This document shows positions 57,079-64,000 of a stretch of DNA of 64,000 bases, piece after piece. The first letter of the stretch is position 1; each line of letters starts with the position of its first letter. The notes beneath the pieces are model-generated. The model did no database searches, was not told the origin of the DNA, and saw nothing but the letters and a program-made list of their open reading frames with translations. Made by a program: the position numbers and the translations under genes. Origin of the DNA: Cotesia glomerata (lineage: Eukaryota > Arthropoda > Insecta > Hymenoptera > Braconidae); assembly GCF_020080835.1 (NCBI RefSeq), contig NC_058164.1, forward strand, positions 17,788,688 through 17,852,687, given 5' to 3'.

Positions 57079-57301
57079 AAATTTTTTGTAGGATCTAGTC
57101 TATGATTGCCAGGAGTTTTCTTCCTTAATCTCCAGTGGACACCGAGGATCGAATTTTTTAGTATCAAATTTCTGTCAATTTAATCAAAAAACGCGCTTTA
57201 TGGGGCTGTTACTCGGTGTCCATGGGGTTGATTTATCAATTATGGGCCTGGAAATCTTCTGTATAGTGTACTCTATGATTTCCATGAGTTTCTTTTCTTA
57301 A

Positions 57302-58038
57302 GGGGGAACACCACTGTGACAATCGAAAAAAAGAGGTGATTTTCGGAAATTTTTTTGACAGAGAAAATGAAGGAATTTAGGAGTCGGGTTTTTTTTTTTT
57401 AATTTTATTAAGGGTACATTAAAGATTATTACCTTAAATTTTTATTAAAAAATATTTAATTATAACAAAGTTATTAACAATCTCGTCGAACACTGGAGAA
57501 AATTTCCCTCCTCCACGGTCGGTTCGATAACTCAAAAACAGATTATCTGAAAATAAAAACCCAAATTTCTTTTTAATCAGTTAGGATGTAGTTATCGTCG
57601 CACATACGGAATTTAAAAAATTTTTATTTTAAAGATTTTTTTCGCCGGGTTAAAATAAAAAAAAAAAAAAACAGTAAGAATAGTAAGAAAATTTTCAATC
57701 AGTCGCCATTTTTTTTAAAATTGAAATTTTCAAAATTCCGTACGTGCGACGATAACTACATCCTTACTGATTAAAAAGCAATTTAGGTTTTTATTTTCAG
57801 ATGATCCGTTTTTGAGTTATCGAACCGACCATGGAGGGGGAAATTTTTTTTACTGCTCTACGAGAATGTTAATAAATTTGTAATAATTAAATATTTTTTA
57901 ATCAAACTTTAGGGTAATAATCTTTAGTGTATCCTTAATAAAATAAAAAAATCCGATCCCCAAATTCCTTTATTTTCCCGGTCAAAAAAATTCCCGAAAA
58001 TCACCTCTTTTTTTCGATCGTCACAGTGGTGTTCCCCC
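57302..58038. mobile_element. foldback element, 737 bp, TTAA duplication
   Basis: Ends GGGGGAACACCACTGTGACA and GTCACAGTGGTGTTCCCCC, flanked by TTAA (57298-57301, 58039-58042). The arms continue for about 330 bp (GATAACTACATCCTTACTGA against CAGTTAGGATGTAGTTATC). It interrupts a 174 bp unit. TTAA targets are used by piggyBac and Kolobok groups. Confidence 0.85.
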
Positions 58039-58764
58039 TTAATCTCCGTTGGACACCGAGGATTAAATTTTTTAAAGTCAAATTTTTGACAAATAAGTCG
58101 AAAAACGCCTTCTATGGGGCTGTTACTCGGTGTCCATGGGGTTGATGGATCGATTATGGGTCTGGAAATCTTTTGTATAGTCTACTCTATGATTTCCATG
58201 AGTTTTCTTCCTCAATCTCGAGTGAACACCGAGAATTGAATTTTTTAATGTCAAATTTCTATCAATTTAGTCAAAAAATGCCTTTTATGGGGCTGTTACT
58301 CGGTGTCCATGGGGTTGATTTATCGATTATGGGTCTAGAAATATTCTGTATAGTGTACCCTATGAATTCCATGAGTTTCCTTTCTTAATCTCCAAATATA
58401 TTATTTATACTACGGATATATGTACATATTTCCTCTGGATATGTTAAAAAATTCTTTACGCAAGACATTGAAAACAAGAATTTTATTTTATTTTTTTTGA
58501 CACAATTAAGGTAAAAGACCCAGTTATTGACACTGGCCAAGTTGACTGACACTTGCAATTTTATTCTAATTAAAGATATAAAATGTTCTTAAAAATCAAT
58601 TATCTAAAAATTTATGATTCAACAATTATATTAATTTATTTGTTAGAGTCGATTTGTTTTATTTAATTAAAATAAAATTGCCAATAACTAAAATAAAAGT
58701 GTCAATAACTAGTTCAGTGTCAATAATTGGGTCTTTTACCTTATGAAATAGATATTAAAAGAGT

Positions 58765-59753
58765 CCCTCGCGGTTTTGAAATGCCGTAAAAATACCGTAA
58801 TTTTTCGGCATTTATGCTCATGCCGTATATTTACCGTTATAATTCGGTAATAATGCGGTTAAACTATAGTTTTTTTGGCCAGTTCTTATACTGTAGTTAT
58901 CGAGTATATACACTGCACTCATGCTGTACAGTTACCAAAAATATACTATACAATTACCGCATTAATGCCCAAATTTTACCCAAAAAATTCCAAATAATTA
59001 CCGTAATAATACAGTAATTTTGCCGAATTTTTTCTGACATAATGGACAATTATTAAAGATTTAGTTTTATTTTTAGTTCACTTCTATGTTAGAAATGAAT
59101 AAAATGAAACATTTGAAATTTTGCTTTTTATTTTCCATCGCTACTTTGTAAAAACATATACTGTTTTTGAATAAAAAAATGTAGAATATTATTTTTTAAT
59201 TAGGTATTTAGCAGTAATTAATATAAAATAATACATATGTTAAGTAAATATATTCTAATTTTAATTTCAATTTTTAATTTCTCACTTAGAAAATTGCAAA
59301 TTTTCTAAAATCGAAAAGTTATATTATTTCACATATATAATTATATTATTTAATTTTAAATATGCTTATCGTAAGATGGACGGTGTGGCTTAATGTATAT
59401 AGAATAAGCAAAAAAACAATATGGTATAGACCGGGTAGCTCAAATGGTAGAGTAGCCGACATGTCCCCAGGAGGTTCTGGGTTCGAATCCCAGTCCAAGC
59501 GTTATTTAATTTGACACCATTTTTTAAATATGGTTTTGATACAATCATTTTACCGCCTTATTGCCGTAAATATACCGCATTTTCAGCGTAAATATTCTAA
59601 ACGTTTAGCGTAAATGTATCGCATTTTTACGATAAATGTTCCGTAATTTTTCGATAAAAAAACTGACCGAAACAACCGAAAAAATGCTAAAAAAATACCG
59701 CATTAATACTGTATAATTGCGACATTTTTTCGGCATTTACAAAACCTCTAGGG
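58765..59753. mobile_element. TIR element, 0.99 kb, ATACCGCATT motif, central tRNA-like sequence
   Basis: Ends CCCTCGCGGTTTTGAAATGC and GCATTTACAAAACCTCTAGGG. The left arm (46905-46925) preserves the empty site, AAAAGAGTGTGACTT read in complement, and implies a GT duplication. Motifs ATGCCGTAAA, TACCGTAAT and ATACCGCATT recur near both ends in both orientations. A tRNA-like sequence lies at 59429-59500. Confidence 0.8.
59429..59500 (+). ncRNA. tRNA-like sequence in the ATACCGCATT element
   Basis: GACCGGGTAGCTCAAATGGT, AGAGTAGCCGACATGTCC, box B GGTTCGAATCC with a perfect CTGGG/CCCAG T-stem. D-stem GCTC/GAGT pairs. The acceptor pairs in only four of seven positions and the anticodon stem is lost. 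About 85% like 53463-53536. T-runs follow within 10-35 bases. Confidence 0.6.
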
Positions 59754-60534
59754 GTGTGACTTATTTTAAAACTATGAATTAATAAAACAAAAGTTGGTGT
59801 CATACTTATTAATTAATTAATAAATTAATTAATTTATTATTGTTAATTAGTTGGTTGCTTTTTGTTTTTGAGGGTCAATCTCAAGATATATTTATTGCGT
59901 TATTTTGATCATGAAGATTTCTTAGTTTCTTTTTGTATCGATCACGGTGGATGTTTTTTCTTATACAAATAAAAATATGTATTTATAAACAAATAACTTA
60001 TGTAAATAAATTTTTATAGATTTGTAGCGAGATCAAGGGTGCTTAGTTGTATATTAAATTAATTACCGATTATTAGTTAATAATTTGTAATTGCAATTGT
60101 AATTAATATAAATTACAACTAATGTTTAAAGGATCGATAAACGCAGGTCTCCTTGTCTAAAAACTTTGGAAATATTGTGAATAGATATTTAAAAACATTT
60201 TATGGTGTTTTTAATGTTTATTTTGTTTTAAGATTTTTATTTATTAATAAAAAAAAAATTCAACTCTTGATTGATTTTATATTAATTCTGAATATGAAAT
60301 TTAAAAACTTGTATTGAAATAAGTTAATATCTGATAATTATAATTTTTTTTTAAACTGTTTAAAAATAATATAAATAATATTGAAAGAAAGTTAAAATAA
60401 TTTTGATGTAATGTATTTAATAAATTGCATTTGAAAAAAAAGAAAAAAAAACGCCCCATTAGGTCGAATATTAAAAAATTTATAGCTATTAAAAAAAAAT
60501 TAAAGTTTTTCTTTGATTTAATGAAAAAAAATTT

Positions 60535-60870
60535 TTTTGCTCGACTGGCAGAAAGCGTCAACTTTCGGCCCACTGCGCTAAACGAAGTTGCCTTTGTTGA
60601 CCTCGGCTACTATAATATAGTATATACTATCTAATAGTATATACTATTTAATAGTATATTACACACCTAGGGAAGTAAAGTAAGAAATGTCTCAGATCAC
60701 ATGTAAGGCCGAGGCGAAGCCGAGGTCAACAAACATGTGATCTGAGGCTTTCTTATTTATTTCCCGAGGAGTGTATACTATTTTTTTGCTCGACGAAGGC
60801 AGAAAGGGGCAACTTCGTTTAGCGCAGCGAGCCAAAAGTTGACGCTTTCTGCCCGTCGAGCAAAAAAAGT
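60535..60870. repeat. hairpin cluster, right arm
   Basis: Inverted copy of 45560-45910 with GCTCGACTGGCAGAAAGCGT, ACATGTGATCTGAG and TAGTATATACTAT palindromes. One hairpin unit fewer than in the left arm. Confidence 0.75.
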
Positions 60871-60996
60871 CTTTTATAGGGTAGAAAAGAATAAAAAAAA
60901 CTTCCAGCGAATTCGAAAGGGGACAACGGAGTCACAAGTGGTCAAAATAATTAAATAAAGTTGATTATTTATCACAATAATATTTATCAGGTGCTA

Positions 60997-61531
60997 CACG
61001 GAAAGAAAATTGTACGAAAAATTACAATGCAAACATCGTAATTTTTAGTATAGGACATTGCAGTGCCGGGCCAGAACTCAATCATCGTAATTTATACGAT
61101 GCAACATCGTAAATTTCTATCACTCAAATTAAAAAGAAGTTTAGGTCACCGAAAAAATAATTCTGTATCATTCAGGAATCGAACCCGGTGTCATCTCCGC
61201 CTCAAGTCCAAGGTTTATCCCCTCACGCTATCGGAAGGAATATTTAAAGTTTCTGTTCAGTCACATAATAAGACCCTCGATACAGTAGTTGGTCATCTTT
61301 CGGTGGTGGCGTCGCAAACTACTAGACTCTGTCTCTCTTTTAGTAAAACATATAGTATGCGTCCTTATTCACTTGCTCTTACGGAAAAAAAATTTACTGA
61401 ATATCATCGTAATTTTCAATAATTCAAATTGTATTCTGTAGACGGCAGCATCGTAAAAATGGAGATACTGAAAGTCTAGTCCGGGATTACGATGTTACTA
61501 TAGTAATTTTTCATAGGATTTTTTTTCCGTG
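60997..61531. mobile_element. CACGG-type TIR element, 535 bp, ATCGTAA motif, TA duplication
   Basis: Ends CACGGAAAGAAAATTGTACG and GGATTTTTTTTCCGTG with TA on both sides (60995-60996, 61532-61533). ATCGTAA/TTACGAT occurs about nine times, close to both ends and in both orientations. The centre has a tRNA-like sequence (61165-61234). No transposase. Confidence 0.85.
61165..61234 (-). ncRNA. tRNA-like sequence in the CACGG element
   Basis: Minus strand: AGCGTGAGGGGATAAACC (box A-like), CTTGGACTTGAGGCGGAG, box B GGTTCGATTCC, then T6 within about 20 bases. Stems are incomplete. Confidence 0.55.
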
Positions 61532-61849
61532 TAGTGAATACAAATATTAAATAAAATAATATATAAATTAAATAAAATGATCTCCTGCCTTCTTGTTCGA
61601 ATAATTATCGGAATAACATATTGCCGACTGTTGCCTAGAAGAATAACTCTTCTTGCTCTTTATCATCAACAGGAAGTGGGGGAAAAAACCCGAAAGTACC
61701 CGACGCGACTTACTGGCTGGGACGACTTTATATTGTCGCTTTATAAAAACAATCTTAAATTTTCACATGAAATGAAAGTTGTGTTACATATGGCACCATC
61801 TATTCCAATTAACTTTTTTTTTGTCAAGGTATAAGAAATCTATACTATA

Positions 61850-62085
61850 GGGATTGTAAGTTATCAGAATTATAGGCAATCGGATTTTAATGTAATCGGA
61901 ATTATATCCAATAAAATTTCTAGGCAATCAGATTCTAAGTAATCGGGATTCTAGGTAATCGGTTATCTACCCTATAGGAATTCTACGTCATTGATAATTT
62001 GGGTAATCGGATTCTGGGTTATGGAAATCTAGGTATTCGGGATCTAAGTCACCGGTAATCTAACTCATTGGTTTACAGGTAATAG
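61850..62085. repeat. GATTACC-motif subterminal array, right arm
   Basis: Mirror of 45040-45270: repeated GTAATCGGATTCTAGG-like motif, about a dozen copies. Confidence 0.85.
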
Positions 62086-62320
62086 ACGTCTTCCCATTTA
62101 TAATTCTCATATAATTTATAAAATTCGCTATGTGAATTAACAAAAAAATTAGCATTAAAAAAAATATTTGATAAAAATGTTTTCTTTATTTTATTTTTTT
62201 TTGTTTTTTATAATTTTTCTTTTTTATTTTGATCACATCATTTTATTTTGTATCACATCACATTTACATTCATTCATCTTAATTAAGTTTAACGCTTGCC
62301 TTATAAATAATTTTCTAAAA

Positions 62321-62400
62321 ACGCCTATCGCTCTAACCGAGATTCGAACAGTACACCTAACGCACGCGAGACTACAACTTATCCGCAACGCTATACGAAC
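62321..62400 (-). ncRNA. tRNA-like sequence
   Basis: Minus strand: TAGCGTTGCGGATAAGTTGT, TCTCGCGTGCGTTAGGTG, box B-like GTTCGAATCTC, then T5 within about 20 bases. Stems are weak, so this is a low-confidence tRNA-derived sequence. Confidence 0.45.
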
Positions 62401-62445
62401 GTTGGAGAAATTTTAATGTCAGGAGTTTTATTAACCAAATGTATA

Positions 62446-62521
62446 GATCTAAAAAACTGATTTCGGCCTCCTTGCCCTCGAGTAGAATTTGGAGGCTGAA
62501 ATTAGTCTTTTAACTTTGACT
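62446..62521. repeat. 76 bp hairpin, sister of 44536-44606
   Basis: ACTGATTTCGGCCTCC / GGAGGCTGAAATTAGT around CTCGAGTAGAAT. Inverted relative to the sister copy just outside the left arm. Confidence 0.75.
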
Positions 62522-62873
62522 CGAGCGAGCATTAGCTTCACAAATAAGAAGAAGAAAGAGTCCCACACATCATGCGATCATTTTTTAAGTACGAAATGGT
62601 AAATATCGAAGTCTAAATTTTTAATTATTATCTTTTAACATTTCGACATTCATATAGCGAATATTACTGTTTGAAATAGTATTTTCGCTACGTAAATAAT
62701 AAATTCTAGTATTTAAGTGATAAATATTATGAGGTGATCATTTAAATCACGATTTTACTGTTTAAAATGATAATTTTTTTCAGTAGATCATTACTTATTA
62801 TAAATCGACTAAAGTAAAAGCTCCAATTATTGACAGGGGTCTAAATATTGACACCCTAAATGATTTTTAAATA

Positions 62874-63757
62874 TAGGGGAGAAGGGGGTCAAATGAACCA
62901 CGGGGCAATTGAACCACTCGACTTAAAAAATCGAAAAAATTGAAAAAACGCTTCATGCTCTTAGAATTAGATTCTAATATGTTAAACTCGGATATGATCA
63001 AAATTTGAAATCATTGCGATCGATAAATTTTGAAAAATTGAGATTTTCTTATTTTTAGGCATGCAAACTTTCTTTTCGGCTGGTGACAAATTGTTTAATA
63101 ATATTTAAATTTTTGAATTAATTGATAAAATTTGAATTATAGTAGTTGTATATACTTATATTTTATAATCCTCAACTATGTTTATAGTGATAGAATGGTT
63201 TATTTATTTATTATTTACTATTAATTGTTTTAAAATTATACGGGGTCAATTGAACCAGCAGTCCCGGGGACGATTGAACCATACGGAGAAGCATGGGACA
63301 TGCGCGCGCATCTTGACTCGACGTGAAAAATACTCAGGGAAATAACCTAACAATTTGATAAACTCAATTTGTAATTAAAATTATTTTTAAATCGATTTTA
63401 ATTTATTAAATATAATATATGTGTATTAAAAATGTGCAACAGTAATATTAGAAAGTAACAATTAATATGTTATTTATTAAAAGTTCGGGTTTGAGTTATA
63501 AATGTCATTGGTTCAATTGACCCTGAGCAGTGGTTCAATTGCCCCCGAGCGAGGGGTCAATTGAACCATTCGACGCGTTTGGATAAATTAATAATTTTTA
63601 AAAATTCACGTTGTTTATTAACTAATTTATGTATTGATAATGATAGTAGACTTAATAAACTATCATTCCAAGAAAAAAAAATTTATTATTTAGTTTTAAT
63701 TCGAATAGTAAAAAATTACTAAACTTTTTTTGGTTCAATTGACCCCCTTCTCCCCTA
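62874..63757. mobile_element. TAGGGG-type TIR element, 884 bp, GGTTCAATTGACCC motif
   Basis: Ends TAGGGGAGAAGGGGGTCAAA and TTGACCCCCTTCTCCCCTA. The palindromic motif GGTTCAATTG-ACCCC occurs about eight times in both orientations (62905, 63245, 63270, 63510, 63530, 63555, 63730). No coding. Same end type as 49655-55864 but a different motif. Confidence 0.8.
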
Positions 63758-64000
63758 TTTAATTATCTGTAATAAGAATAACTATCATATAAATTTTTAT
63801 TAAATTTTAATTAATTAAAAAATTGAAAAAAAATTACTGTCAGTTCAAACCAGTTTACGAGCACCTATTTTCTTAACAACTTTGGTTAGAAAAGCATTTT
63901 ATTCAAATGCCGAGTTTAAATTAATTTCTTCATCTAATTATAATGATCTTTATTTTTTTAATTAACAATATATGAAAAATTTATAAAATTAAATAATCGA
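63758..64000. other. no feature seen
   Basis: AT-rich sequence up to the window edge. Confidence 0.5.

Larger units (their letters stand above)
57080..62110. repeat. right arm of the very large inverted repeat
   Basis: Inverted counterpart of 44990-48360 with the same block order read from right to left: GATTACC array 61850-62085, block 61620-61845, hairpin cluster 60535-60870, AT-rich 59757-60530, MITE 58510-58742, 174 bp units 58043-58400 and 57080-57297. Additional insertions at 57302-58038, 58765-59753 and 60920-61645 are absent from the left arm. Confidence 0.8.
62111..62873. other. AT-rich flank with a tRNA-like sequence and a hairpin
   Basis: No gene. Holds the tRNA-like sequence 62321-62400, the hairpin 62446-62521 (sister of 44536-44606) and a single MITE end near 62812-62865. 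Confidence 0.5.

Noticed and set aside
59429..59500. Functional tRNA gene
   Set aside because: The acceptor and anticodon stems do not pair adequately; only box A, box B and the T-arm survive. Same reasoning for the other tRNA-like sequences.
44990..62110. Maverick/Polinton or a polydnavirus proviral segment
   Set aside because: No DNA polymerase B, integrase, capsid, ATPase or virulence-type gene is readable in the interior; only the size and long inverted ends would fit.

Overview
The window looks like an AT-rich, intron-bearing arthropod nuclear genome packed with transposable elements. The LINE types (R4/Dong-like, R1-like, CR1-like), GT-AG introns and abundant A/T and (TAA)n/(TG)n tracts fit an insect, possibly a hymenopteran. 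That placement is inference and I cannot name a species. I recognise no host housekeeping gene. Most of the sequence is mobile elements nested in one another, and the only long open frames belong to transposons.

Layout. 1-3.35 kb: 5' part of an R4/Dong-like LINE on the minus strand, open to the left edge, with its 5' end against a (TTA)n tract. 5.65-7.76 kb: solo LTR with an AGTG target duplication. 8.1-9.5 kb: two small foldback elements. 10.91-14.81 kb: a 3.9 kb foldback element with near-identical 1.49 kb arms, a GTA duplication, an acidic ORF in its loop and a SINE in one arm only. 14.95-21.2 kb: a TIR element and two copies of repeat family A; in the second copy two R1-like LINE 3' ends sit in its (TG)n tract. 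25.46-27.76 kb: solo LTR (GTGT duplication) nested in a related LTR. 28.9-30.5 kb: foldback, diverged repeats and a tRNA-like cassette. 31.49-32.50 kb: another solo LTR (ATTTC duplication). 32.81-34.67 kb: a TIR element built of short inverted motif repeats, carrying a 5S rRNA-like sequence.

34.87-44.43 kb: plus-strand exons of a gene (or gene pair) of an animal transposon-associated type: a SAM-like first exon, a C2H2 finger plus Tnp2-like (CACTA/EnSpm) transposase fragment, and downstream exons. It is split by an antisense, apparently intact CR1-like LINE (37.5-42.5 kb) and by a family A copy. In the LINE, ORF1 and ORF2 share one frame and are separated by a single UAA followed by CAAUUA, which matches the tobamovirus-type readthrough context CARYYA.

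44.99-62.11 kb: a very large inverted repeat with 2-3.4 kb arms: a GATTACC-motif subterminal array, a hairpin cluster, a 230 bp MITE and an array of ~174 bp units. Its middle is a nest of TIR elements (49655-55864 > 49721-54399 > 50889-54059 > 53067-53851) plus an R1-like RT fragment. Several elements have CACTG or CACGG ends, TA duplications and many copies of an element-specific motif in both orientations, as in CACTA-type elements. Several also contain a tRNA-like or 5S-like sequence followed by a T-run. 62.87-63.76 kb: one more TIR element with its own internal motif.

The parts do not form a pathway. They record repeated insertion, and filled and empty sites in the inverted arms give relative ages for several events.
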